Source: Streptomyces radicis
GTDB lineage: Bacteria > Actinomycetota > Actinomycetes > Streptomycetales > Streptomycetaceae
Assembly: GCF_003626575.1 (NCBI RefSeq)
Contig: NZ_RBDY01000013.1
Span: 62,001 to 126,000 of the forward strand
Reading direction: 5' to 3'
Length of the DNA: 64,000 nt
Part shown: one piece after another, positions 16,334 through 23,834 of the stretch
Position numbering within the stretch: position 1 is the first letter of the stretch
Layout: each line of letters begins with the position of its first letter
Program-made: the position numbers and the translations under genes
Notes under the pieces: model-generated
The model's database searches: none
What the model was told of the DNA's origin: nothing
The model's input: only the letters and a program-made list of their open reading frames with translations

Positions 16334-16672
16334 CTAGGAGGCGATCGGCCCGCCGAAGATGTCGATGCTGTCGCCCTCGGCGAGGGTCACGATGGCGCGC
16401 TTGGTGCTCGCGCGCCTGCCGTAGCCGGTGCGGGTCCGCTTGCGCTTGCCCTGCCGGTTGATGGTGTGGACCGAGGTGACCTTGACCGAGAAGACCGCCT
16501 GGACGGCCTGCTTGATCTGGGTCTTGTTGGCGCGCGGGTCGACGATGAACGTGTACTTGTTCTCGTCGAGGAGCGCGTAGCTCTTCTCGGACACCACGGG
16601 CTTGATCAGGATGTCGTGGTGGTCCGGGAAGTGCTTGCTCGAGATGTCGGCGGCGGTGAGCACGTCACTCAT
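16334..16672 (-). CDS. rplW: 50S ribosomal protein L23
   Basis: A 112-residue L23, the trigger-factor and SRP docking site at the tunnel exit. Conserved ILIKPVVSEKSYALLDENKYTFIVDPRANKTQIKQAV and RRASTKRAIVTL. Its ATG overlaps the rplD stop by one base. Confidence 0.97.
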   Translation of the reverse strand: MSDVLTAADISSKHFPDHHDILIKPVVSEKSYALLDENKYTFIVDPRANKTQIKQAVQAVFSVKVTSVHTINRQGKRKRTRTGYGRRASTKRAIVTLAEGDSIDIFGGPIAS

Positions 16673-17349
16673 CAGGCGTCACTCCCTTCGGGCTTCTTGT
16701 CGAGCGCGACGCCGACGGCCGTCGGGCCGGCCACGAAGCGGTCGAAGGCGGCCTTCGTGAACACCACGTCGTCGGACTCGAGGACGTCGTAGGTGTTGAG
16801 CTGGCCCGGGTCGATGAGGTGCACCTGCGGAAGGTTCCGCGCGGAGCGCCACGCCGTCTCGTCGGTGCGCTCGGCGACCAGCAGGAGCTTCTTGCGGTCG
16901 CTGATCCTGCCGAGCAGCGTGCGGGCGGCGCGCGTGGAGATCTCGCCGTCCACGACGCCGGTGACCACGTGGATGCGGTCGTGGCGGGCGCGGTCGGTGA
17001 GCGCCCCGCGCAGGGCCGCGGCCTTCATCTTCTTGGGGGTCCGCTGCGAGTAGTCGCGCGGCACGGGCCCGTGCACGACGCCACCGCCGGTGAACTGCGG
17101 TGCGCGCACCGAGCCCTGGCGGGCACGGCCCGTGCCCTTCTGGCGGTACGGCTTCTTGCCGCCGCCGCGGACCTCGCCACGGGTCTTGGTCTTGTGGGTG
17201 CCCTGGCGCGCGGCGGCCAGCTGGGCGACGACGACCTGGTGCATCAGCGGAACGCTGACCTTGGCGTCGAAGATCTCCGGCGGCAGCTCGACGGTGCCGG
17301 CCTTCTCACCCGCGGGCGAGAGGATGTCGATGTTCTTCGGGGTACTCAT
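16672..17349 (-). CDS. rplD: 50S ribosomal protein L4
   Basis: A 225-residue L4. The extended tunnel loop (KTKTRGEVRGGGKKPYRQKGTGRARQGSVRAPQFTGGG) is intact and the globular domain follows. In E. coli L4 represses the S10 operon through the leader RNA; whether that happens here is unknown. It lies 8 bases after rplC. Confidence 0.97.
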   Translation of the reverse strand: MSTPKNIDILSPAGEKAGTVELPPEIFDAKVSVPLMHQVVVAQLAAARQGTHKTKTRGEVRGGGKKPYRQKGTGRARQGSVRAPQFTGGGVVHGPVPRDYSQRTPKKMKAAALRGALTDRARHDRIHVVTGVVDGEISTRAARTLLGRISDRKKLLLVAERTDETAWRSARNLPQVHLIDPGQLNTYDVLESDDVVFTKAAFDRFVAGPTAVGVALDKKPEGSDA

Positions 17350-17357
17350 GGCTTAAC

Positions 17358-18002
17358 TCAGGCCCCCTTGGCCGCGGTGCGGACCAGGACGAGGCCGCCG
17401 TTGGGGCCGGGGACCGCGCCCTTGATGAGCAGCAGGCCCTTCTCCGCGTCAACGGCGTGGACGGTCAGGTTCTGGGTGGTGACGCGCTCGTTGCCCATGC
17501 GGCCGGCCATGCGCAGGCCCTTGAACACGCGGCCCGGGGTGGCGCAGCCGCCGATGGAGCCGGGCGAGCGGTGCTTGCGCTGGGTGCCGTGCGAGGAGCC
17601 GAGGCCGCTGAAGCCGTGGCGCTTCATGACGCCGGCGGTGCCCTTGCCCTTGCTGGTGCCGGTCACGTCCACGCGGACGCCGGACTCGAAGACCTCGGCG
17701 GTGACTTCCTGGCCGAGCGTGTACTCGGCGGCGTCGCCGGTCCGGATCTCCACCAGGTGGCGGCGGGGGGTGACATCGGCCTTGGCGAAGTGGCCCTTGA
17801 GGGGCTTGTTCACCTTGCGGGGGTCGATCTCGCCGAACGCGATCTGGACGGACTCGTAGCCGTCCCTGTCGTTGGTGCGCACCTGGGTGACGACGCAGGG
17901 CCCGGCCTTGACGACGGTCACGGGAACGACTCGGTTGTTGTCGTCCCAGACCTGGGTCATGCCGAGCTTCTCGCCCAGGACACCCTTGATCTGCTTGGTC
18001 AT
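17358..18002 (-). CDS. rplC: 50S ribosomal protein L3
   Basis: A 214-residue L3, an early assembly protein reaching the peptidyl-transferase centre. KGVLGEKLGMTQVWDDN, the central extension FSGLGSSHGTQRKHRSPGSIGGCATPGRVFKG and RMAGRMGNERVTTQNL are present. The start at 18002 fits homologue length and spacing from rpsJ (16 bases). Confidence 0.97.
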   Translation of the reverse strand: MTKQIKGVLGEKLGMTQVWDDNNRVVPVTVVKAGPCVVTQVRTNDRDGYESVQIAFGEIDPRKVNKPLKGHFAKADVTPRRHLVEIRTGDAAEYTLGQEVTAEVFESGVRVDVTGTSKGKGTAGVMKRHGFSGLGSSHGTQRKHRSPGSIGGCATPGRVFKGLRMAGRMGNERVTTQNLTVHAVDAEKGLLLIKGAVPGPNGGLVLVRTAAKGA

Positions 18003-18018
18003 CTCTCTTCCGCGCCTC

Positions 18019-18327
18019 TCAGAGCTTGATCTCGATGTCGACGCCGGCCGGGAGGTCAAGGCGCATCAGCGAGTCAACGGTCTTGGGGGTCGGGTCGAGG
18101 ATGTCGATCAGGCGCTTGTGGGTGCGCATCTCGAAGTGCTCGCGCGAGTCCTTGTACTTGTGCGGCGACTTGATGACGCAGTACACGTTCTTCTCTGTGG
18201 GCAGCGGCACCGGGCCCGCGACCGACGCACCCGTGCGGGTCACCGTCTCGACGATCTTCTTCGCCGAGTTGTCGATGACCTCGTGGTCGTAGGCCTTGAG
18301 CCTGATGCGGATCTTCTGTCCCGCCAT
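18019..18327 (-). CDS. rpsJ: 30S ribosomal protein S10 (NusE)
   Basis: First gene of the S10 operon; 102 residues. S10 assembles the 30S head and, as NusE, links NusG to ribosomes or antitermination complexes. MAGQKIRIRLKAYDHEVID, GPVPLPTEKNVYCVIKSPHKYKDSREHFEMRTHKRLIDI are conserved. A ~340-base leader with a predicted promoter and a hairpin shared with the str operon precedes it. Confidence 0.98.
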   Translation of the reverse strand: MAGQKIRIRLKAYDHEVIDNSAKKIVETVTRTGASVAGPVPLPTEKNVYCVIKSPHKYKDSREHFEMRTHKRLIDILDPTPKTVDSLMRLDLPAGVDIEIKL

Positions 18328-18393
18328 GGCTACTTCGTGATCCCTGTCTCTTGCGCCCTGGCCCCCGGCGGGACGTCTCCGAACCCGCGCCTT

Positions 18394-18418
18394 CCGACCC
18401 ACGCGGTCGGGCGTGTCG
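18394..18418 (-). promoter_or_regulatory. S10-operon leader hairpin element, copy 1 of 2
   Basis: A 25-base sequence identical to 33896-33920 in the str-operon leader. On the minus strand it holds the hairpin CCGACC-GCGTG-GGTCGG. It lies 67-91 bases before the rpsJ start, inside the predicted 5' leader. Function unknown; it could be a shared RNA-level control or antitermination site. Confidence 0.6.
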
Positions 18419-18567
18419 CGCTCGCTCCCATGGGTCACCGCTGAAGAACCTCCCGGCCGAGGGGCTGGAGGAGGTTTCCTCTACGAGGAGTGGGGGGAGA
18501 ACTTCCACCGGGCGCCTGGTCGATACGTCGCCCACGCTTCCCGGAAGATCCCGGTATTTCCGCCCCT

Positions 18568-18581
18568 GCCCTGATCAGGGC
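18568..18581. repeat. Perfect 14-bp palindrome GCCCTGATCAGGGC
   Basis: A perfect palindrome in the rpsJ leader, about 85 bases downstream of the predicted start site. It could be a protein operator or a small RNA hairpin; nothing further can be said from sequence. Confidence 0.4.
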
Positions 18582-18670
18582 GTATATGGAGCGACGAATA
18601 CAGTGGGACTCGCTTCCAGTCCTCCCGGCGGGAGGCGCGCGGCATCGACTCTCAACCGAGCAACCTGGTC

Positions 18671-18701
18671 AGTGTGCCACAAGGCCCGCCACGGGTGCCA
18701 A
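18671..18701 (-). promoter_or_regulatory. Predicted rpsJ (S10 operon) promoter
   Basis: Minus-strand TTGGCA (18696-18701), 19-base spacer, CACACT (18671-18676); an 18-base spacing with TGGCAC is equally possible. The -10 surroundings closely match the rpoB promoter (CTTGTGGC, then ACACTGACC), which supports the call. Confidence 0.5.
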
Positions 18702-18755
18702 TCGGCCCGGGGCCGACAGGACGCCCGGCCCATCCGTCCATGCCTTTCCGCTGTG

Positions 18756-18774
18756 GCGTTGATCACGTCAACGC
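18756..18774 (-). terminator. Hairpin after the symporter gene
   Basis: GCGTTGA (18756-18762) pairs with TCAACGC (18768-18774) across a 5-base loop, ~40 bases after the symporter stop. Modest stability; possible terminator insulating the S10 operon from readthrough. Confidence 0.4.
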
Positions 18775-18810
18775 GTCGGGCGGCGCGCGGCGTTGACGCG
18801 CGGGGCCGCC

Positions 18811-20274
18811 TCACGCGTTCGGGCTGTGCAGCCGCAGCACCGCGCGTTCGGCCCACTCGGGCGGGCGGCCGAGCAGCGAGACGCCGATCATCACGGCGAA
18901 CGCCAGCGGGACGGTCCAGGCCGCGGGCTGGGCGAGCAGCACGACGAGCCAGCCGGGGCCCGGGTCCGTGAGCACGGAGGCGAGCGCGGAGCCCGTCGCC
19001 GCGCACACCCCGGCCGCGAGCCCGGCGGCCGCGCCCGCCGGGGTGAGGCCGCGCCACCAGATGCCGAGCACGAGCAGCGGGCAGAACGTCGAGGCGGCCA
19101 CGGCGAACGCCCAGCCCACCGCGACGTTGATGTCCACGCGCTGCGCGGGCAGCGAGAGCAGCACGGCGACGAGCGCGCCCGCGGCCACCGCGAGCCGCAG
19201 GCGCGGCACGCTGGGGCGGGTCAGGTCGTGCGAGAGGCCGCCGGCGAGCGCCATCAGCAGCCCGGACGACGTGGAGAGGAACGCCGCGAACGCCCCGGCC
19301 GCCACCACCGCGGTGAGCACCGAGCCCCAGGTACCCGGCACGATCTCGCCGGGGAGCACGACCGTCACCGTGTCCGTGTCGCCGCCGTCGACGAGCTCGG
19401 GCGTGAACACCCGGCCGAGGAGCCCGTAGACGGCGGGGAAGAGATAGAAGACGCCGAGCAGCACGATCACGCCGACCGCGACCCTGCGGGCCATCCACGC
19501 CGACGCGCTCGTGTGGAAGCGCATGATGACGTGCGGCAGCCCGACCGCGCCGAGCGTGGTGGCGAGCAGCACCGACCAGGTGGCGAGCAGGGGTTGGCCC
19601 GAGCTCTCCAGGTCGAGCAGCGGGCGGCTCCAGTCGGAGACGTCCATGCGCAGCGCCTCGGTGCGCGCCCCGTCCCCGGCGTGGGCGACGAGGAAGACCG
19701 CGGGGACGGCGATGAACAGCAGCTTCACCACGTAGTGGAAGCCCTGCACATAGGTGGCCGAGCGCATCCCGCCCGCCGCGATCGACGCGGTGACCACGGC
19801 GCCCGCGAGCACGACCCCGACCCAGTAGGGGGTGCCGCTGACCAGGTGGAGCACGACGCCCGCGCCCTTGAACTGCGGCACGAGGTAGAGCCACATGATG
19901 ACGAGCACGATGACCGCGCACAGCTTGCGGATGCGTTCGGAGCCAAGACGGTAGTCCGCGAAGTCGGGCACGGTGTACGCGCCCGAGCGGCGCATCGGCC
20001 CGGCGACCAGGGCGGCGACGGCGACATAGCCCGCGGTGAAGCCGACGGCGTACCAGAGCGTGCCGATGCCGTTCTTGAGCATGAGCCCGGCCAGGCCGAG
20101 CACGGAGGCGGCGGAGACGTACTCGCCCGCGATGGCCATGGCGTTCCAGCCGGGCGAGACGCGGCGCGAGGCGACCAGGAAGTCCGGGGTGGTCGAACGG
20201 GTGGCGCGGACGCCGTAGACGCCGATCGCCATGCTCGCGGCGAAGAGCAGGCCGATCGCCAGCAGCGCCGTCAT
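18811..20274 (-). CDS. Sodium:solute symporter (SSS family, ActP-like)
   Basis: A 487-residue membrane protein with about 13 hydrophobic segments. SSS features include FLVASRRVSPGWNAMAIAGEYVSAASVLGLAG near the N-terminus and LGAVGLPHVIMRFHTSASAWMARR mid-protein. Relatives move acetate, pyruvate or other monocarboxylates with Na+. The ATG at 20274 overlaps the upstream small membrane protein's stop (ATGA). Upstream LytTR/LytS-type genes suggest induction by an external carboxylate. Substrate not determined. It is a paralogue of the gene at 27130-28833. Confidence 0.85.
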   Translation of the reverse strand: MTALLAIGLLFAASMAIGVYGVRATRSTTPDFLVASRRVSPGWNAMAIAGEYVSAASVLGLAGLMLKNGIGTLWYAVGFTAGYVAVAALVAGPMRRSGAYTVPDFADYRLGSERIRKLCAVIVLVIMWLYLVPQFKGAGVVLHLVSGTPYWVGVVLAGAVVTASIAAGGMRSATYVQGFHYVVKLLFIAVPAVFLVAHAGDGARTEALRMDVSDWSRPLLDLESSGQPLLATWSVLLATTLGAVGLPHVIMRFHTSASAWMARRVAVGVIVLLGVFYLFPAVYGLLGRVFTPELVDGGDTDTVTVVLPGEIVPGTWGSVLTAVVAAGAFAAFLSTSSGLLMALAGGLSHDLTRPSVPRLRLAVAAGALVAVLLSLPAQRVDINVAVGWAFAVAASTFCPLLVLGIWWRGLTPAGAAAGLAAGVCAATGSALASVLTDPGPGWLVVLLAQPAAWTVPLAFAVMIGVSLLGRPPEWAERAVLRLHSPNA

Positions 20275-20360
20275 CGTCCCCGTCTCCTGGATGGTCCCCG
20301 TCTTTCGGATGGCCCAGGTCTCTCGGATGGCCCAGGTCTCCCGGATCGTCCAGGTCTCTC
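20271..20360. repeat. Degenerate 18-bp tandem repeat, four to five units
   Basis: Units at 20289-20306, 20307-20324, 20325-20342 and 20343-20360, consensus GGATGGCCCAGGTCTCTC on the plus strand, with a diverged unit at 20271-20288. They encode the GPSER-like repeats at the C-terminus of the small membrane protein. Copy number may vary between strains. Confidence 0.75.
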
Positions 20361-20711
20361 GATCCGCTCGGCGCCGCGGACGTGGAACACGGCGATGACC
20401 AGCAGGAGGGGGTAGCTCGCGGCCATCAGCAGCAGCCAGGAGACCGGGATGCCGAGGACGCTGACGCGGCCGAGCCACGCGGCGGCGCCGAGCAGCCCGC
20501 TGAGGCCGAAGAGCAGCAGGGCGAGCAGGCACAGGGTGCGCGCCGCGAGCCGCCGCTGGCGGTGGAACACCGCGCGGGCATGGGCGAGTTCGCCCTCGTC
20601 GGGCGAGCCGGGGACGGGCTGGGGCAGCAGGTGCTGGGCGGGCCTGTGGCCGCGCGAGAGGGCGATCCTGGTCTGCGGGCTGGTGACCCTGACCCGGCGC
20701 GGGCCGCTCAT
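20271..20711 (-). CDS. Small two-helix membrane protein, symporter partner
   Basis: A 146-residue protein. Two hydrophobic segments lie at about residues 58-79 and 86-108, preceded by a basic HARAVFHRQRRLAARTL stretch. The layout resembles DUF485-type partners of acetate symporters, though I cannot assign the family with certainty. The C-terminus is a run of Arg/Pro/Gly/Ser repeats produced by an 18-bp tandem repeat. It overlaps the symporter start by four bases, so the two are probably made together. Confidence 0.65.
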   Translation of the reverse strand: MSGPRRVRVTSPQTRIALSRGHRPAQHLLPQPVPGSPDEGELAHARAVFHRQRRLAARTLCLLALLLFGLSGLLGAAAWLGRVSVLGIPVSWLLLMAASYPLLLVIAVFHVRGAERIERPGRSGRPGPSERPGPSERRGPSRRRGR

Positions 20712-20744
20712 GCCCGTTCCGCCTCCCTCATCTTGTCTCGTCTC

Positions 20745-21494
20745 TCATCTCGTCTCGTCCCGCACAGCGGCGAGCAGGCGCTCCTTGAGCGCGCGGGCGT
20801 GACGCCTGCTGACCGGCACGTCGCCCGCGGGCGTCGAGGCGAGCAGCCCCGACGAGCTGGTGACGCGCAGGTCGCGGACCCAGCGGATGGCGACGAGGTA
20901 GCCGCGGTGGGCGCGGACGAAGCCCGCGGGGGCCCAGACCTCCTCCAGGTAGCTGAGGGAGAGCCGGATGAGGTGGGACTCCTCCGCCGTGTGCAGCCTG
21001 ACGTAGTCGCCGTGCGCCTCGGCGAACTGGATGTCGTCGCGGTGCACGAACAGCGTGTGCCGCCCGCTCTCGATCTGGACGACGGACAGCTCGTCCGCGG
21101 GCGGCGGCCCGGCGCTCGGGCGGCGCTGCGCGCCGGCGCGCGAGACGGCTTCCGCCAGGCGCTCGTGGCGTATGGGCTTGAGCAGGTAGTCGGTCGCGCC
21201 GATGCCGAACGCCTCGACCGCGTGGTGCTCGGACGCGGTGACGAAGACGATGGAGGGCGGCGCGGAGAGCATGCTCAGCACGCGGGCGACGGCCATGCCG
21301 TCGAGTCCGGGCATGGAGATGTCGAGGAACACCGCGTCGAACGTCTCGGTGCCGAGCAGCCGCATGGCGTCCTCGCCGCCCTCGGCCTCGGTGACCGCGT
21401 GGATCTCGGGGAAGGCGGCCAGCATGTCGGCCAGCTCCTCCCTGGTGGACGCCTCGTCCTCCACGACGAGCGCGCGCAGCGCCTGTCCGATCAA
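20745..21494 (-). CDS. LytTR-family response regulator
   Basis: A 249-residue regulator. The receiver domain (1 to ~120) has acidic residues Glu12/Asp13 and phospho-acceptor Asp58 (FLDISMPGLDG), with Lys in YLLKPI. A LytTR DNA-binding domain follows (~140-240: DDIQFAEAHGDYVRLHT, FVRAHRGYLVAI). The start codon is TTG at 21494, overlapping the kinase stop (TTGA); no ATG or GTG in frame would keep the first strand. It probably activates the downstream transporter genes. Confidence 0.9.
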   Translation of the reverse strand: MIGQALRALVVEDEASTREELADMLAAFPEIHAVTEAEGGEDAMRLLGTETFDAVFLDISMPGLDGMAVARVLSMLSAPPSIVFVTASEHHAVEAFGIGATDYLLKPIRHERLAEAVSRAGAQRRPSAGPPPADELSVVQIESGRHTLFVHRDDIQFAEAHGDYVRLHTAEESHLIRLSLSYLEEVWAPAGFVRAHRGYLVAIRWVRDLRVTSSSGLLASTPAGDVPVSRRHARALKERLLAAVRDETR

Positions 21495-22567
21495 TTCGCC
21501 ACCACCCCCCGCATGAAGCGCGGCACCCGGATGACGACCTTGGTGCCGCCGCCCCGCGCCGTCTCGATGACCAGCCCGTACTCGGGGCCGTACACGGTCC
21601 GCAGCCGCTGGTCGACGTTGGCGAGGCCGACGCTCGCGCGGCCCGTGTCGGGCGAGACCACCGCGCGGCCCCCCGAGCCCGCGAGGATGGCCTGGGCGAA
21701 CTCGGGCTCCATGCCGACCCCGTCGTCCTCGATCTCGATCACGCAGAGCGGGCCCTCGCCGAAGCCCGAGACGCTGATCGAGCCGGGTCCCGGCTTGGGC
21801 TCGAGCCCGTGTCGTACGGCATTCTCCACGATGGGCTGGATGACGAGGAAGGGGATGGCGACCGGAAGGATCTCGGGGGCCATGCGCACCGAGAGCTCCA
21901 TGCGGTCGTCGAAGCGGGCGCGTTGCAGCTCCAAGTAGGTCTGGATCGCCTGGAGTTCGTCGGCGACGGTGGCGTAGTCGCCCTGGGCGGAGAAGCTGTA
22001 GCGCAGATAGTCGGCGAAGTCGTTGAGCAGCGTGCGGGCGCGGGCGGGGTCGGTGCGGATGCGGGCGCCGATGACGGAGAGGGCGTTGTGCAGGAAGTGC
22101 GGGGAGATCTGGGCGCGCAGCGTCCGCAGCTCGGCCTGGGCGATGCGGCCTCGGGCCCGGCGCAGCGCGGCGTGGTCGAGCGAGCGTGACACCAGCGTGC
22201 CGACGGCGGCCAGCTCGGCCTCGGCGCCCTCGCGGACGGCGAGCGCGCCGGACAGCTCGCCCGCGACGATCAGCGGGACGGCGGACCAGGGCGGGCGGTG
22301 GGCGGGGGTGCCGTTCTCATAGGTCTGGGCGAGGAGCGCGGCCAGCTCGTCCGGGTCGGGGTCGGGCCCCGCGACGGCCACGGTCCCGTCGAGCCCGGCG
22401 AGCACCACGGCCTGGGCGGCCAGCAGCCGGCGCAGCCGCCGGGCGGCCGAGGGCGCGCCCCGGCCGCCGAGGCCGTGGCGCAGGTCGGTGTCTATGTCCT
22501 GGACCACGGTGAGCACGCGAATGGTCATGCCCTCGTCGGGTCGCGGTCGACGCATCCGGTCCAGCAT
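21491..22567 (-). CDS. LytS/YpdA-type sensor histidine kinase
   Basis: Up to 358 residues. A GAF-like region (about 40-135) precedes the His_kinase block LRTLRAQISPHFLHNALSVIGARIR with the likely phospho-acceptor His157. A HATPase domain follows (VENAVRHGLEPKPGPG, EIEDDGVGM, SVGLANVDQRL). No clear membrane segments are seen, so the sensor may be cytosolic. Starts at 22555 or 22528 are also possible; no site has a strong ribosome site. It is translationally coupled to the LytTR regulator. Confidence 0.88.
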   Translation of the reverse strand: MLDRMRRPRPDEGMTIRVLTVVQDIDTDLRHGLGGRGAPSAARRLRRLLAAQAVVLAGLDGTVAVAGPDPDPDELAALLAQTYENGTPAHRPPWSAVPLIVAGELSGALAVREGAEAELAAVGTLVSRSLDHAALRRARGRIAQAELRTLRAQISPHFLHNALSVIGARIRTDPARARTLLNDFADYLRYSFSAQGDYATVADELQAIQTYLELQRARFDDRMELSVRMAPEILPVAIPFLVIQPIVENAVRHGLEPKPGPGSISVSGFGEGPLCVIEIEDDGVGMEPEFAQAILAGSGGRAVVSPDTGRASVGLANVDQRLRTVYGPEYGLVIETARGGGTKVVIRVPRFMRGVVAN

Positions 22568-22636
22568 GGCCGCACGCTAGCCGAGTGCGGGCGAACCGAG
22601 TAGGCCCCTGACAAGGGGCGTATCCCGCGGGGGCGC

Positions 22637-23767
22637 TCACTCGCCGCCGTGCGCCGCGCTCTCGCCCTCCGCGCCCGCACCCTCGGCGTCCGCGCCTTCC
22701 ACGCCCGCGCCCGCCGCCCTGGCGCGCTCCTCCTCGGCCTTCTTGCGCGCCTGGTACTCCTCGACCTCGGCGAGCGGCGGGTGGATCTGCATCGGCCCGT
22801 AGGGGTCCTGGTCGGTGGGGCGCGGGGTCTCGGGCCCGTCGGGGCCGATGCGCATCAGGCGCTCGACGCGGATGATGCTGAAACGCCGCCCCAGCACGTC
22901 GAGCGCGTCGCTCGGCGGCCCCTTCCGGTAGGTCTCGGCCGCGCGGGCGTAGGTCTCGGCGTCCTCATGGGAGACCCCTTGCTCCAGCTTGGGCAGGAAC
23001 TCCGAGAGGTAGTTGTACAGCGTGGTGCGCGCCTCGTGCGGCGTGCACTGGGGCCCGGCCATCGGCTCCCAGGCGTTGGCCTTGCGCTCGGCGAAGGTGA
23101 ACGTGGCGGGCAGCAGCACGACGCCGGGGTGGGTCGTCAGCGCGCGGCGCGAGTCCTCGCGGACGTCCTCGGGGATGCGCGTCGCCTCGTAGTGCAGCGA
23201 GAGCAGCTCCATCCGCTGGAGGCTCTCCATGATCCCGGTGGGCCTCGCGTGGTCGATGACGAAGCCCTTGGTGCGGCTGACCGTCTCGCGGCGGCTGCGG
23301 TCCCCGATGTCGCGCGAGGGGTCGTCGGGGTCGGTGGGGCGCGGGCCTTCGAGCCCGTCGTCGCCGATGCGGGCGAACTCGTCGCCGCGCACGACGCGGT
23401 ACCTGACGTCGCCGACCATGATCTCGTCGAGCGGCTCGGTCTCGAGGCGGGCGACGGCGGCGAGCAGCTGCTCCCGGTAGGGGTCGCCGGGCCGGGTCTC
23501 GTCCCTGGCCTTGAACCAGAGGTATGAGTTCAGCCCGTCGCGCGAGTGCTGGGCGAAGCCGTCCCCGACGTCGCTCAGCAGACGCCACGCGGGCCCGTCC
23601 TCGGGTCGCTGCTCGGCGAATCCGAAGACGGGCCCACGGACGATCACATGGGGGTAACGTTCCGCGGCGCGCATGGCGTCCTGCTCGACGACCTCGGAGA
23701 CCGGATCGTCCCGATGTGTCACGCGGAAGGTGAGATGGCGTGGTGGGCTCTTGGGGTGATCCTCCAT
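22637..23767 (-). CDS. DUF5954-family protein
   Basis: A 376-residue cytosolic protein with no known function. It contains two related halves, each with a YP-x-x-V-V/I-RGP or HPGVVLLPATF element, a WF/YNYL segment and a 'RPTDPD/RPTDQD' motif, so it may be an internal duplication. The pattern fits the actinomycete family I know as DUF5954. The C-terminus is a low-complexity Ala/Gly/Glu tail. I chose the ATG at 23767; the longer frame would need a TTG start. It lies 67 bases downstream of the MMPL gene. Confidence 0.65.
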   Translation of the reverse strand: MEDHPKSPPRHLTFRVTHRDDPVSEVVEQDAMRAAERYPHVIVRGPVFGFAEQRPEDGPAWRLLSDVGDGFAQHSRDGLNSYLWFKARDETRPGDPYREQLLAAVARLETEPLDEIMVGDVRYRVVRGDEFARIGDDGLEGPRPTDPDDPSRDIGDRSRRETVSRTKGFVIDHARPTGIMESLQRMELLSLHYEATRIPEDVREDSRRALTTHPGVVLLPATFTFAERKANAWEPMAGPQCTPHEARTTLYNYLSEFLPKLEQGVSHEDAETYARAAETYRKGPPSDALDVLGRRFSIIRVERLMRIGPDGPETPRPTDQDPYGPMQIHPPLAEVEEYQARKKAEEERARAAGAGVEGADAEGAGAEGESAAHGGE

Positions 23768-23834
23768 GCGCTCAGTGTGAGGGCAAACCCGGGGCGCGGT
23801 CAGTCGATTACACAAAGTCCCCCCGAGGGAGGGG

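Larger units (their letters stand above)
18328..18810 (-). other. Gene-free leader and intergenic region before the S10 operon
   Basis: No plausible gene is seen in these 483 bases. From the rpsJ side they hold a 25-bp element shared with the str operon (18394-18418), a 7-bp hairpin (AACCTCC/GGAGGTT, near 18446-18477), a 14-bp palindrome (18568-18581), the predicted rpsJ promoter (18671-18701) and a hairpin after the upstream symporter gene (18756-18774). Confidence 0.6.

Noticed and set aside
18568..18581. The 14-bp palindrome as an rpsJ promoter operator
   Set aside because: It lies well downstream of the predicted start site and no partner site was found, so it is listed only as a repeat.
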